Of a DNA stretch of 64,000 nt, positions 1 to 8,481 are shown piece by piece. The notes below the pieces were generated by a model, which was not told the origin of the DNA, did not search any database, and saw only the letters and a program-made list of their open reading frames with translations. How positions within the stretch are numbered: the first letter of the stretch is position 1; each line of letters begins with the position of its first letter. A program made the position numbers and the translations under genes. Source of the stretch: Planomicrobium soli (lineage in GTDB: Bacteria; Bacillota; Bacilli; Bacillales_A; Planococcaceae); assembly GCF_003014655.1 (NCBI RefSeq), contig NZ_PYAT01000007.1:124001-188000 (forward strand). The letters are read 5' to 3'.

Positions 1-186
1 AAATTTATAAATTAATGATATCAACATACCTATAGTTACGATTACCGGTAAATAAAGTTTAATGAATAAACTGCCTTCATAAGTGTAAGCAGCAAAATAT
101 AAAAACAGTAACGCTAATATACCTGTCCAAAGTGACCGGATGAATTTCTCTCTATCTGATAGATTCCAGTATAATCTCACTTTCAT
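1..186 (-). CDS. Membrane protein, cut by window start (5' part)
   Basis: An open frame on the minus strand begins at ATG 186 and runs off the window edge, giving 62 residues that start MKVRLYWNLSDREKF. Two hydrophobic stretches, around residues 17-34 and 43-60, look like membrane helices. An AAAGGAG ribosome site lies 5 bases before the ATG, which fixes the start. I do not recognise the family; the missing 3' part would be needed. It points away from the cyclase gene that follows on the same strand and is separated from it by that gene's terminator. Confidence 0.6.
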   Translation of the reverse strand, partial: MKVRLYWNLSDREKFIRSLWTGILALLFLYFAAYTYEGSLFIKLYLPVIVTIGMLISLIYKF

Positions 187-340
187 CGTCTCCTTTACGT
201 CCTTGAGTAATCGCTTATCTTTTTGTTTTCTCACTTCAAACAATAACAGAGCGGCTCCATGCAATAATTACAGCAAAAAACAAATGAGAAATATTAACAA
301 CTAAAGATAATAAGTTCCACATATATAGCATTTTTATAAT

Positions 341-387
341 AAAGCCTCGAAGAAAACCGATCGAAAGGCTTTCTTCCAGGCTTTTAT
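341..387 (-). terminator. Terminator of the PAS-GGDEF gene
   Basis: Read on the minus strand, AAAGCCT and GAAGAAA pair with TTTCTTC and AGGCTTT, followed by a T-rich tail. It lies 16 bases past the stop codon of the upstream diguanylate cyclase gene. Confidence 0.7.
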
Positions 388-402
388 TGTTATTTCTTAT
401 TC

Positions 403-2085
403 TTAGAAGAGGACATTATCCAGTAAAGTTCTTCCGTAGATTACGTACTCGTCCCGGTCCGCTTTTTTCGCTTCGTACAGCGCCAGGTCCGCAAATTTTA
501 TCAGCTGCTTTTCATTGGCCGTATGATCCGGATACAGGGAAATGCCGATGCCGGCGCCCATTTTGATGTCGTAGCCATTGAACGTGAACGGCTCTTCATA
601 AGAAGCTAGAATGCGTTTGGCTGTCTCTTCGGCAAGGTCCAGCGAATCCAGTTCGGGCAAGACCACGCCCATCTCATCGCCGCCCAGGCGGGCGGCCGTA
701 TCGACCGGCCGGACCGCGGCTTGGAGCCGGATCGCCATTTCCTTGATGACCGCGTCTCCTGTATCGTGGCCGAACCGATCGTTGATCTGTTTGAACTTGC
801 GCCCGTCCATCAGGAGGACCGCAACTTTTTTGCCGGACCGGTCCGCTTGCTGGATGGCCGCCTGCAGCCGGTTGTCAAAGGTGCGGCGGTTGGGGATGCC
901 CGACAAATGGTCGAAGAAGGCCATTTTGGCGATCTTGTCCTGCAGCCGCTTCCGCTCGGTGATGTCGCGCGCAATGGTCAGGACCTGCATCACATTTCCG
1001 TCCGTCAGGACCGGCGTAGGAGAGACTTCCATCCAAATCCACTGGCCGTCCTGGTGCTGAAAGCGCACTTCGATGGTAGCTGGCTTGTCGCCGTCCATCA
1101 GGGACGTAACCGTTTCGATCAGGCCGAACGCATCCTCCGGATGCACGTTGGTGGTGAACGGGTTCCCGATATACGCGGAATCCGGATAGCCTAGGATCTT
1201 CTCGTTGGAAGGCGACACGTATTCGATCAAGCCTGCGGAATCGATCAACGTGATGATATCAAACGCGCTTTCCGTGATGAGCTTGTATTTCTCCTGGCTC
1301 TTCTGCAGATCCTTTTCAGCTTTTTTCAGTTCCGTCACGTTTTTGTAGAAGATGGTTGCCCCAATGATGTCCCGGTTCGCGTTCCGGACCGGGGTATAGG
1401 AAGAAATGATATTCAACGGGTTGCCGCTTTTCGTCAACCGGATGGTCTCGTGTGAATTCACCGTTTCGCCTTTTAGAATTCTTTCAACGATGGCTTTAGG
1501 ATCGGATTTCATATGCAATGGAACGATAGACCCTTTCTGATTCACCATCTCCTCTTCACTGTACTCAAAGGTTTTTTCAAAGGCCGGATTGACTTTTATA
1601 ATTTCGCCTTTTGTATTGATGAAAAACACAGGGTCTGTGGCATTTTCCCAAAAGACTTCAAGTTTTTCCTTTGTTTCAATCAAAGCTCTTTTTGCCAGTT
1701 CCCTCTCTGTCACATCTCTTACTATGGCCAGAATGTATTTGCATTGGCCATCCTCTGTCACAATGGGGTTAAGCACAGTTTCTCCTATAAGTTCCCTATT
1801 TTCAGCGTCTATCTTTTCAGTAAACTCGACTGGATTTTTCGTCGTTTGAACTTGGCGGTAATACCGAATCAGTAATTCGGTCTGCTCAGAAGACATTACA
1901 TCTTCTATTGGGCTTCCAACAATGTTTTCCTGGAGCTGCAAAATTTTGAAAGCAGCTGGATTTGCATAAACGTAGCGAAAGGTCCCTTGATTTTCCTCCA
2001 TTAAAAAAACCAAATCCTGTATATAATCAAAAAGAGCTGCAGCTCCTGCAATGTCCGGTCCATTTTTTTCTGGAAAGTGTGGCAT
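403..2085 (-). CDS. Triple-PAS diguanylate cyclase
   Basis: Likely makes cyclic di-GMP in response to a signal sensed by PAS domains. Three PAS/PAC units cover about residues 15-130, 140-260 and 265-385; no membrane segment is visible, so it is probably cytosolic. The GGDEF domain (about 390-550) has LGGDEM at the active site and an RPVD motif five residues before it, which matches the RxxD product-inhibition site. The metal-binding segment reads MDGRKFKQIND: the first Asp is kept, but the usual second Asp of DxDxFK is Arg, so activity may be altered. Start ATG has GAGGGAG 8 bases upstream. The DNA for the GGDEF half is visibly richer in GC than the DNA for the N-terminal half, suggesting a mosaic gene. 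Confidence 0.88.
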   Translation of the reverse strand: MPHFPEKNGPDIAGAAALFDYIQDLVFLMEENQGTFRYVYANPAAFKILQLQENIVGSPIEDVMSSEQTELLIRYYRQVQTTKNPVEFTEKIDAENRELIGETVLNPIVTEDGQCKYILAIVRDVTERELAKRALIETKEKLEVFWENATDPVFFINTKGEIIKVNPAFEKTFEYSEEEMVNQKGSIVPLHMKSDPKAIVERILKGETVNSHETIRLTKSGNPLNIISSYTPVRNANRDIIGATIFYKNVTELKKAEKDLQKSQEKYKLITESAFDIITLIDSAGLIEYVSPSNEKILGYPDSAYIGNPFTTNVHPEDAFGLIETVTSLMDGDKPATIEVRFQHQDGQWIWMEVSPTPVLTDGNVMQVLTIARDITERKRLQDKIAKMAFFDHLSGIPNRRTFDNRLQAAIQQADRSGKKVAVLLMDGRKFKQINDRFGHDTGDAVIKEMAIRLQAAVRPVDTAARLGGDEMGVVLPELDSLDLAEETAKRILASYEEPFTFNGYDIKMGAGIGISLYPDHTANEKQLIKFADLALYEAKKADRDEYVIYGRTLLDNVLF

Positions 2086-2458
2086 GGTTTCATCTCCCTC
2101 AATAACTAAAGATAATTTTTTTATCTAAAAAATCATGGTTTCTGTCATTCAATGAGTTATATGCTTGCTCTGCCGTTGCTTACACGACGCAGACTGTTGC
2201 AAAATGCTGGATAACCATCATAAAACTTGTTTAATTGATGAATGTATAGAAAAATAGAGCTTTTGATATGTCTATAAAAAAAGTATTAGGAATATTTTAA
2301 CATATTAATCATCTAAAAAGCTTGCTTATCCTATTAAACTATTTTACAAAAAATCGAACATTTGTTTTTTATTTTAGCAGGAAAAAATTAAGCGGTTTTT
2401 ATAAGAGTGATTGTAAATTAATGTTAATATCTATATAGCCAATTCATTAAATTGAAGA
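2086..2458. other. AT-rich intergenic region
   Basis: About 370 bases with no credible gene. Runs of A and T dominate, especially 2230-2460. It must hold the promoter of the minus-strand cyclase, but I cannot place it with confidence. Confidence 0.5.
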
Positions 2459-2865
2459 ATGCATATAAAGTTGGAAATTCGTAAAGCGGTTAAAAGCGAT
2501 GCGGCTTCAATTATTGGGTAATGAAAAATGCGAAAGCATAGGGATACATGTTATTCGATCCTGATGAAAGTAAGATCGCTGTTGAACCATATGCAAACTT
2601 CATTAAAACCGCAAATGGAAATAAAAAATCAGGAATATTCATTGCTGATGAGGAGAATCAGATTGTCGGGTATCTAGAGATTTAAAGTGAGAAACCCAAG
2701 CGGATTTCTCACCAGGCATATATTATCGTAGGCGTCCACAGTAACGGTCGAGGAAAAGGAGTAGGGAGAGCTTTGTTTTTACATGTAATTGATTGGGCAA
2801 AAAGAGACTCGTTGCTGGTTGACGGCAAGTATATTGATGAATAGTACATGTCAAAGTTAATTTGA
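2459..2865 (+). pseudogene. Broken GNAT N-acetyltransferase
   Basis: Remnants of one GNAT acetyltransferase can be read across several frames: IRKAVKSDAASIIG then stop TAA, next GYMLFDPDESKIAVEPYA and SGIFIADEENQIVGYLEI then TAA, then VGVHSNGRGKGVGRALF (the acetyl-CoA loop RGxGxG), then DSLLVDGKYIDE, a TAG, and MSKLI ending at TGA. The part that normally links the CoA loop to the C-terminal GxxxEG/LLVDG segment is missing, so there is an internal deletion as well as at least three stops and a frameshift. It is clearly inactive. Similar intact proteins are common in Bacillus-type genomes as single-domain acetyltransferases of unknown substrate. Confidence 0.85.
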
Positions 2866-2902
2866 ATAACATCAGTTAAGAAGCACGGTTTGATAATACA
2901 GC

Positions 2903-3763
2903 CTAAACTTTGAAAAAGTTATATAGTTGCTGGTAAGTTTCTTCAGGTGCCTCTTCCGCTAAATAATGGCCGCAGTTTATGCCACACCCATTTACTTCGT
3001 AGGCCCAATCTCGCCAAACCGACAATACATCATACCACTGGGGAAGTTCCCCTTCATTGCTCCATAAAGCCAATACGGGACAAGTTATTTTTTTTACACC
3101 ACGATCTGCTTTATCCAAATCGAAATCAATGGATGCGCCAGCCCGATAGTCTTCACACATAGCATGAATTGTACCGGGTTGATGAATGCAGCGTAAATAA
3201 TCTGCCAAGGCTTCAGGATGAAATATGCTTCTGTTCCCACGAAAATAGAAATTGCCCGGATTTTCACCAATCAATTTTTCGGGAAGGTCGTAAGGTTGCG
3301 CCAAAAAGAACCAGTGCCAGAAGCCCATCGCAAATTCTTTATTGATATGCCGGAATGCTTCTCCGGTTGGAATGATGTCTAAGACAGCAAGCTTCGTAAT
3401 CGCTTCCGGAAAATCGAGAGCCAGCCGATAGGCGCACCTGCCGCCCCTGTCATGGCCGGCGACGGCAAATTGTGTAAACCCGAATTCTTTCATCACTGCT
3501 ATTTGGTCTCTGGCCATCGCACGTTTGGAATAAGTAAAATGATCGCTTGTTGTTTGAGGTTTGGAACTATCCCCGTAACCTCTTAGATCGGGCATGACGA
3601 CTGTAAATTCTTTTGCTAAAAGCGGCGCTATATGATGCCACATCACGTGGGTTTGAGGATGGCCATGAAGCAAGAGGAGTGGAGGGCCATCACCACCATA
3701 GCGCAATCGAATTTTTACTTCACCGGTATCAATCGTGTGTAAATGGAAGTTTTCGAATAACAT
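2903..3763 (-). CDS. Alpha/beta hydrolase, haloacetate-dehalogenase-like
   Basis: Alpha/beta-hydrolase of the haloacetate (fluoroacetate) dehalogenase type, which replaces a halogen on a 2-haloacid with hydroxyl through an Asp-ester intermediate. Residues line up with that family: nucleophile D105 in GHDRGGR, carboxylate-binding R106 and R109, acid D129, halide-pocket H150 and W151 (FWHWF) and Y206 (EDYRAG), and catalytic H266 (CGHYLAEE). An HGHPQTHVMW oxyanion segment lies near residue 34. The start is ATG 3763, since AAAAGGAGGG sits between it and a further upstream in-frame ATG (3790). About 286 residues, normal length. Cytosolic, probably monocistronic. Related epoxide hydrolases share the fold, so the substrate is inferred, not shown. 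Confidence 0.82.
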   Translation of the reverse strand: MLFENFHLHTIDTGEVKIRLRYGGDGPPLLLLHGHPQTHVMWHHIAPLLAKEFTVVMPDLRGYGDSSKPQTTSDHFTYSKRAMARDQIAVMKEFGFTQFAVAGHDRGGRCAYRLALDFPEAITKLAVLDIIPTGEAFRHINKEFAMGFWHWFFLAQPYDLPEKLIGENPGNFYFRGNRSIFHPEALADYLRCIHQPGTIHAMCEDYRAGASIDFDLDKADRGVKKITCPVLALWSNEGELPQWYDVLSVWRDWAYEVNGCGINCGHYLAEEAPEETYQQLYNFFKV

Positions 3764-3897
3764 GTGTTTCCCTCCTTTTTCATGGTTCAACTAAAATGTA
3801 CCCTAAAGAATCTTGTCATAAAAGCACTAAGGGAAAAACAGTTTGTATTCTAGCAATGAACAAATGAACGGCACAAGAAGGAAGGAAGATTGCTGTA

Positions 3898-4659
3898 ATG
3901 ATTATGGAAGAAGAAACGATTTTTACAAGCAAAGAGCGGCGCATTATTGATGCGGACTGCAAGAAAAGTGATGTAATTGTCTTGTTGAAAGGCAGAGGCG
4001 AAAATATTGTCCAATTGAATAGCAACACGATATTGACTTGCACGACAGGTTTTCGTAAGATTCGATTTACAAAAGAGCACTTTTGTCTTTTGGAAGATTC
4101 GACCTTATCTTTTTATACACTAGGGGGCAGATTGGTTTCCGAAAAGGATGTCGGCGAAGATGTCTTTGAGTTGATTCCGTATAAACAGGGCGTTCTTTGT
4201 GTTTATGGTGACGAAGGCGTGTTTGGGAAGAAGCTGGGGAAGAACAGATTAAACTACGCCGCGCCACTTGGTAAGCCAGAGTCCTATGCGGCCATTGCCG
4301 ACCAAAATCACCTTCTGTACGAGGCGCTTTTTGCTCGCTATAAACCTTACGCATGCCTGAACTGGCAAACCAATAGATTGCTTTTCTTAAACGAGCAGCT
4401 TGAAAGGGAAAGAACCATCGAAGTTCCGTTTGATACGGGCAATGTTATCGCTTTTGCCTTAACCCATGAATTCGGTGCTTTTATTGAAGAGCACAAGCTG
4501 CGGTTATGGGAGTTTGAAACTGCAGGGCGCGTTTCGGAATATCCCGGTAAGTTTTCAACTAAAACAAAGGCGATTTTCCATCGCCATGATTTTTTGTTTG
4601 TTACTATTTTGAATCATGAAGTAAGGGCTTTTAGGCCGAGTGTAAAAAGAACCCCATAA
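3898..4659 (+). CDS. Uncharacterised 253-residue protein
   Basis: I do not recognise this family. The product is soluble, without signal peptide or membrane helix, and is made of short alternating beta-like segments (IVQLNSNTILTCTT, FCLLEDSTLSFYTLGG, GVLCVYGDEGVFGKKL, RLLFLNEQLERERTI, AFIEEHKLRLWEFETAGR). That spacing recalls a small beta-propeller, but no WD or Kelch motif is clear. GAAGGAAGG lies about 15 bases upstream; an ATG two codons later (3904) is an alternative start. It is divergent from the hydrolase and followed by a 136-base gap before the EamA transporter, so it probably has its own promoter. Confidence 0.65.
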   Translation: MIMEEETIFTSKERRIIDADCKKSDVIVLLKGRGENIVQLNSNTILTCTTGFRKIRFTKEHFCLLEDSTLSFYTLGGRLVSEKDVGEDVFELIPYKQGVLCVYGDEGVFGKKLGKNRLNYAAPLGKPESYAAIADQNHLLYEALFARYKPYACLNWQTNRLLFLNEQLERERTIEVPFDTGNVIAFALTHEFGAFIEEHKLRLWEFETAGRVSEYPGKFSTKTKAIFHRHDFLFVTILNHEVRAFRPSVKRTP

Positions 4660-4795
4660 GGTCAACTGCTTGCTTTGAAGCTGTTTTTTCATTTTCCAAG
4701 AGTTTCAAGTCTGGGCTGTTCTAAACTGTTGCAGTGAAACAGCGTTCAAGAATTTTATAAAACACGTTAGCAATTTTCCAAGGGAGAAGTTCCAG

Positions 4796-5671
4796 TTGAA
4801 TCATTTCATGTATATAGCCTGTATGTTTATATGGGGACTGAATTTTATTGCGGTCAAAATCCAGGGGACGGAGACTTCGCTGGAAGCGTCATTGCTTTAT
4901 CGGTCCGTTATTGCATTCATTCTTTTTTATGTTTTATTGAAAATAAGCCGCATCAAAATCAACAGAAAGGAAACCAGTTTTTTAGCAGTTATTGGATTTG
5001 GTGTTTGTAATTTCGCTGTCAGCTATTTGCTGCTTTACTATGGCACAATTTACAGTACAGCGGCGTTAGTAACGCTGATTTTTTCTTTGAAGGCGATTAC
5101 GACACCTATTTTTATCGGTATCGTTTTCAAAACAAAAATCGAAGGGAAAATCTATATCGGCGGCTTTTTAGGCTTGCTTAGTGTGGTTGTCATTTTGTAT
5201 CCGGATCTTCACGAGATTTCTTCAAATGTGATTTTAGGCATTGGCTTGGCGTTTCTTGGCACGCTCATCACTTCAATTGGCGATACATTATCCACGTTCA
5301 ATAATAAAAAAGGGACTGAACCGATTGCCGCTAACACTATCGGCATGCTGTCAGCCGTTATTCTAATTGGCGCGATTGCATTAATAAGCGGAAAAGACAT
5401 GCACATGCCGATGACTTTGAATTACTGGGGCGGCTTGCTGTATCTTGCGATTTTTGCCTCATTTGTGGCTTGGTTATTCTATTTGCTGCTGGTTAAAAAC
5501 GTAGGTGCTGCTGAAAGCAGCTATATGGTAGCAATGTTCCCGGCGATAGGCGGTTTTGCCAGTGTCCTGATGGGGGAAACTGCATTTACCGTAAATTTGG
5601 TGATCGGTATTCTTTTAGCGATGGCGGGAGCTTATATAGCTTTAGCGAAAAAAAGGAAAAGCATAGCTTAA
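4796..5671 (+). CDS. EamA/DMT-family transporter
   Basis: A ten-helix permease of the drug/metabolite transporter superfamily made of two EamA repeats (about residues 5-135 and 150-285). The first helix starts FMYIACMFIWGLNFIAVKIQ, the usual opening of the family; the second repeat ends with GILLAMAGAYIAL and a basic tail KKRKS. Such proteins export metabolites or amino acids; the substrate cannot be told. The start is a TTG placed 8 bases after AAGGGAG; the next in-frame ATG (4808) lies too deep in the first helix to be preferred. It stands alone, with unrelated genes on both sides. Confidence 0.82.
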   Translation: MNHFMYIACMFIWGLNFIAVKIQGTETSLEASLLYRSVIAFILFYVLLKISRIKINRKETSFLAVIGFGVCNFAVSYLLLYYGTIYSTAALVTLIFSLKAITTPIFIGIVFKTKIEGKIYIGGFLGLLSVVVILYPDLHEISSNVILGIGLAFLGTLITSIGDTLSTFNNKKGTEPIAANTIGMLSAVILIGAIALISGKDMHMPMTLNYWGGLLYLAIFASFVAWLFYLLLVKNVGAAESSYMVAMFPAIGGFASVLMGETAFTVNLVIGILLAMAGAYIALAKKRKSIA

Positions 5672-5813
5672 GCTTGCAGGCCTGAATTTTTTCTCGATTG
5701 TATAACGGTTTTTCAAATTTTCATCAAAGCGATTTGTGCATTTCATTTTCGCTCTTTTTTATTCTCCGTAGAAAAAGGTAAACCAATATTTCGATTTTTG
5801 AGGAGAGGTGCCC

Positions 5814-6215
5814 ATGTTTTGGCTGAAAGCCGGTCTTTTTCTTTTACTATTATTTGCACTAATTTCAATAACAAATTTTCTTTTGAGAAAACTATTCAAG
5901 ATTGAAAAAGAAAAAAAGAACTTTTTTTCCTATAACCATATAAATAAACTGCATCAAAAAGTGGACTGGGTGATAAGAATTGGTTCTATGATTGCGAACC
6001 TTACACTCTTATATTTGGTGATATTCAAAGATTTCGAAATCGCTCTATATTTTATTGGATTGACTTTGCTCATCATTCTCGATTTTGCTGTTAGGGCAGC
6101 GTTTGAATGGAGGTCTTCCCGGAATCCTAAACAAGCGATTATAACCGTCAATGAGATGGTTTTTCTGGTTATCGCTTTGATTGCAATCTTTCAATTCGAC
6201 TTGCTGGGCTTTTGA
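5814..6215 (+). CDS. DUF4181 small membrane protein
   Basis: Small membrane protein of 133 residues with four hydrophobic segments (about residues 4-22, 48-66, 71-90, 110-128). Between the first and second lies the conserved-looking stretch FFSYNHINKLHQKVDWVIRI, which I recognise from DUF4181 proteins of Bacillus relatives; no biochemical role is known to me. ATG 5814 is used as the start: AGGAG is 8 bases upstream, whereas the GTG at 5808 overlaps that ribosome site. A weak AGCGA/TCGCT hairpin with a T run just upstream (about 5730-5762) may end transcription of the transporter. Confidence 0.72.
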   Translation: MFWLKAGLFLLLLFALISITNFLLRKLFKIEKEKKNFFSYNHINKLHQKVDWVIRIGSMIANLTLLYLVIFKDFEIALYFIGLTLLIILDFAVRAAFEWRSSRNPKQAIITVNEMVFLVIALIAIFQFDLLGF

Positions 6216-6308
6216 CTTTTCTTCTATTAGTCCAATCACTCATTCTATTAGTAGCCCTCCAAATCTTCTGTGATATTGTAAGTAGGAAAATCGGAAAGGG
6301 TGATCAAA

Positions 6309-7127
6309 ATGAAAGATAGGCTGACAATAGGAGAAATGGCCAAACTCCACAATACAACCATAAAAACATTACGGTACTACGATAAAATCGGTCTTCTCGA
6401 GCCAATTCAAATTGATGAAAACAATGGGTACAGGTATTATTCCACGGATCAGTTTGAACTGCTGAATACCATTCAATATTTGAAAGAAATCGGATTTACT
6501 TTAAAAGAAATTAAGAAACACTTCGATCATCGGGATATTGAAAGTTTTTTGGAGTCGTTGGAAACACAACAGGAATTGACGAAGAAAAAGATCAAGGAAT
6601 TGGAACGAGTGAATCGCAGATTTCAGAACAGGATAGATGATATTAAATCTGCCCGTAAAATAGAATCATTAGGGGTACCTTCCATACAAGATGTTGAAGA
6701 AAGACGGATTGTAAGGCTATTGAAAAGGATCAGTTCGGAACCGGAACTGGAATTATCATTGAGGCATTTGGAGAATCTTGCGAATATGAATTCTTCCATT
6801 TACATAGGCGGCGTCGGGCTGACCATTGAGATGGATAAGGTGAGAAAAAGGGAATTTGATGAATATAATTCCATCTTTATCATGATCGAGGAAGAAGATA
6901 TTAAAAGTCCGTTGGTTAATTCTTTTCCAAAAGGGAAATATGCCAGTATTTACTTTAGGGGGGACCATACACATTCCCGCCTGTATTATAAGAGCCTGTT
7001 GGCATATATCGAAGAAAATGGGTTCCAAATTAAAGGGGACGCTATTGAAAGAACCATTATTGACCATTATATTTCTAAATCGGAAGAAGATCATCTTACG
7101 GAAATTCAAATCCCATTAAACTGTTGA
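6309..7127 (+). CDS. MerR-family (BmrR-type) regulator
   Basis: Activator that probably senses a toxic ligand and switches on the drug pump encoded next. Residues 5-75 form the winged helix domain (LTIGEMAKLHNTTIKTLRYYD, then NGYRYYSTDQ), residues 80-120 a coiled coil for dimerisation, and residues 135-272 a GyrI/BmrR-like effector-binding domain (SFPKGKYASIYFRGDH, YYKSLLAYIEENGF). ATG 6309 follows AAAGGG at good spacing; GTG 6300 is inside the ribosome site. Its stop codon overlaps the -35 box of the BmrR-type promoter at 7124-7154, which drives the following MFS gene, so regulator and target are tightly linked. The inducer is unknown. Confidence 0.88.
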   Translation: MKDRLTIGEMAKLHNTTIKTLRYYDKIGLLEPIQIDENNGYRYYSTDQFELLNTIQYLKEIGFTLKEIKKHFDHRDIESFLESLETQQELTKKKIKELERVNRRFQNRIDDIKSARKIESLGVPSIQDVEERRIVRLLKRISSEPELELSLRHLENLANMNSSIYIGGVGLTIEMDKVRKREFDEYNSIFIMIEEEDIKSPLVNSFPKGKYASIYFRGDHTHSRLYYKSLLAYIEENGFQIKGDAIERTIIDHYISKSEEDHLTEIQIPLNC

Positions 7128-7154
7128 CCCTCCCCTCAGGGGAGGGTTTATTGT
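7124..7154 (+). promoter_or_regulatory. MerR/BmrR-type promoter-operator with 19-bp spacer
   Basis: TTGACC (7124-7129) and TATTGT (7149-7154) are separated by exactly 19 bp. The spacer holds the palindrome ACCCTCCCCT-CAGGGGAGGGT. An over-long 19-bp spacer with a dyad between -35 and -10 is the hallmark of MerR-activated promoters, and the CTCCCCT core strongly resembles the B. subtilis bmr operator as I remember it. Confidence 0.88.
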
Positions 7155-7223
7155 TTGAAAAGGATCTTCAAGAGTACCTCATTTATCAGGTGCTTCAATC
7201 AAAGAAAAGAAGGAGGAAAAATA

Positions 7224-8426
7224 GTGCATACAACAAATAAGATTTGGTCCTTGTCTTTCATTTTCGTCATGATTTCCAATGCCTTGGTCTTCATGATTTT
7301 CGAAATGCTGCTGCCCACACTGCCATTGTTTATCACGAACTTAGGAGGAGGCGCAAGCCAGGTAGGCTTGGTAACGGGAATCTTTATGCTGTCTGCCATA
7401 TTGATCCGCCCATTTGCAGGACTTCTGGCTTCCAAATTCGATAAGAAACTGCTGCTGATTTTCGGAATTGCAGTGATTGCCTTGTCTACGGGCGGTTATT
7501 ACCTGGCCAATAATATCACAGCATTATTGATCGTCCGGCTGATTCACGGCGCTGGGTTCGGCTTGGTAACCACCTACTTTGCGACACTTGCAGCGGAGAT
7601 TATTCCGAAAGAGCGTCGGGGTGAGGGCATTGGTTACTTTGGTGTGGGTGAAACGGTAGCCATATCGATCGGGCCGATGGTCGGGATCATGACACTGGAA
7701 TTATACGACTTCCAGCGCCTCTTTTTAGGCGGAATGGCTGTCCTTTTCCTGGCGGTATTCATGGCGGTCTTTATCAAAAGAGCACCTGAAGGAAAAGAAA
7801 GGGATCAGCAGGGGACGGTGAAATTCAAGCTGCTGGAGAAACGGGTTCTGATTCCGGCCTTGCTTATTTTCCTGATCGGAATTGCCGCTGGAGGAATCAT
7901 GTCGTTCTTTGCCTTGTATGCCTTGGAGAAGGAGTTCTCGCATGTGGGCTTGTTTTTCTTATTGGTAGCGGCGGCAAGTTTTGTTGTCCGGCTGGTATCA
8001 GGCAAGCTGTTCGATAAACACGGTCCTGCCATTATTCTCATACCGGGTTCGGTCCTGTCGATCATCGGGTTGCTCATGCTTTACACTGCATCAAGCGATG
8101 GCATGATTTTAGCTGCAGCTGTCTTTTATGGATTTGGTTTCGGTGCCATCTTCCCTGCCATTCAAACGTGGTGCATCAATTTGGTGGAGGAACATGAACA
8201 CGAGGATGCGATGGCTTCGTTCTTTAACTTTTTTGATTTGGGCATCGGGGGAGGCTCTTTTGTCCTTGGACTGGTAGCGGCCGTTGCTTCCTATCAGGCC
8301 ATCTACGTTTTCGCTTCATTCATTTACGGCGTGTTTCTTGTGGTTTACCTTGTTTCGCTCATCCTGGCAAAAAAGCAGCCGAAGCATTACGTAGGCGAAA
8401 GTGAGCATACAGGCAGTTTTCTCTAA
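7224..8426 (+). CDS. MFS drug efflux transporter
   Basis: Twelve-helix major facilitator proton antiporter, probably multidrug efflux. Seen: the loop 2-3 motif region (RPFAGLLASKFDKKLLL), motif B-like LIVRLIHGAGFG in helix 4, and motif C-like GYFGVGETVAISIGPMVG in helix 5, the antiporter signature. The start is GTG 7224 with AAGGAGG 7 bases before it; the frame can be extended to TTG 7155, but that lies directly on the MerR-type promoter and would not be transcribed as a message start. About 400 residues, normal for the family. Expression should depend on the MerR regulator upstream. The substrate range cannot be read from sequence. Confidence 0.87.
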   Translation: MHTTNKIWSLSFIFVMISNALVFMIFEMLLPTLPLFITNLGGGASQVGLVTGIFMLSAILIRPFAGLLASKFDKKLLLIFGIAVIALSTGGYYLANNITALLIVRLIHGAGFGLVTTYFATLAAEIIPKERRGEGIGYFGVGETVAISIGPMVGIMTLELYDFQRLFLGGMAVLFLAVFMAVFIKRAPEGKERDQQGTVKFKLLEKRVLIPALLIFLIGIAAGGIMSFFALYALEKEFSHVGLFFLLVAAASFVVRLVSGKLFDKHGPAIILIPGSVLSIIGLLMLYTASSDGMILAAAVFYGFGFGAIFPAIQTWCINLVEEHEHEDAMASFFNFFDLGIGGGSFVLGLVAAVASYQAIYVFASFIYGVFLVVYLVSLILAKKQPKHYVGESEHTGSFL

Positions 8427-8429
8427 GCA

Positions 8430-8475
8430 AAAAAGATAGATAAAGCTGCAATCGCTGCTCTACCTATCTTTCTTT
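8430..8475. terminator. Bidirectional terminator between MFS and XRE genes
   Basis: AAAGATAG (8432-8439) pairs with CTATCTTT (8464-8471), with A-rich and T-rich flanks on either side. It sits between convergent genes and can serve both. Confidence 0.7.
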
Positions 8476-8481
8476 ATCTCT

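Noticed and set aside
7155-7223. Longer N-terminus of the MFS transporter from TTG 7155
   Set aside because: That TTG directly follows the -10 box, so it would not be in the message; AAGGAGG before GTG 7224 decides.
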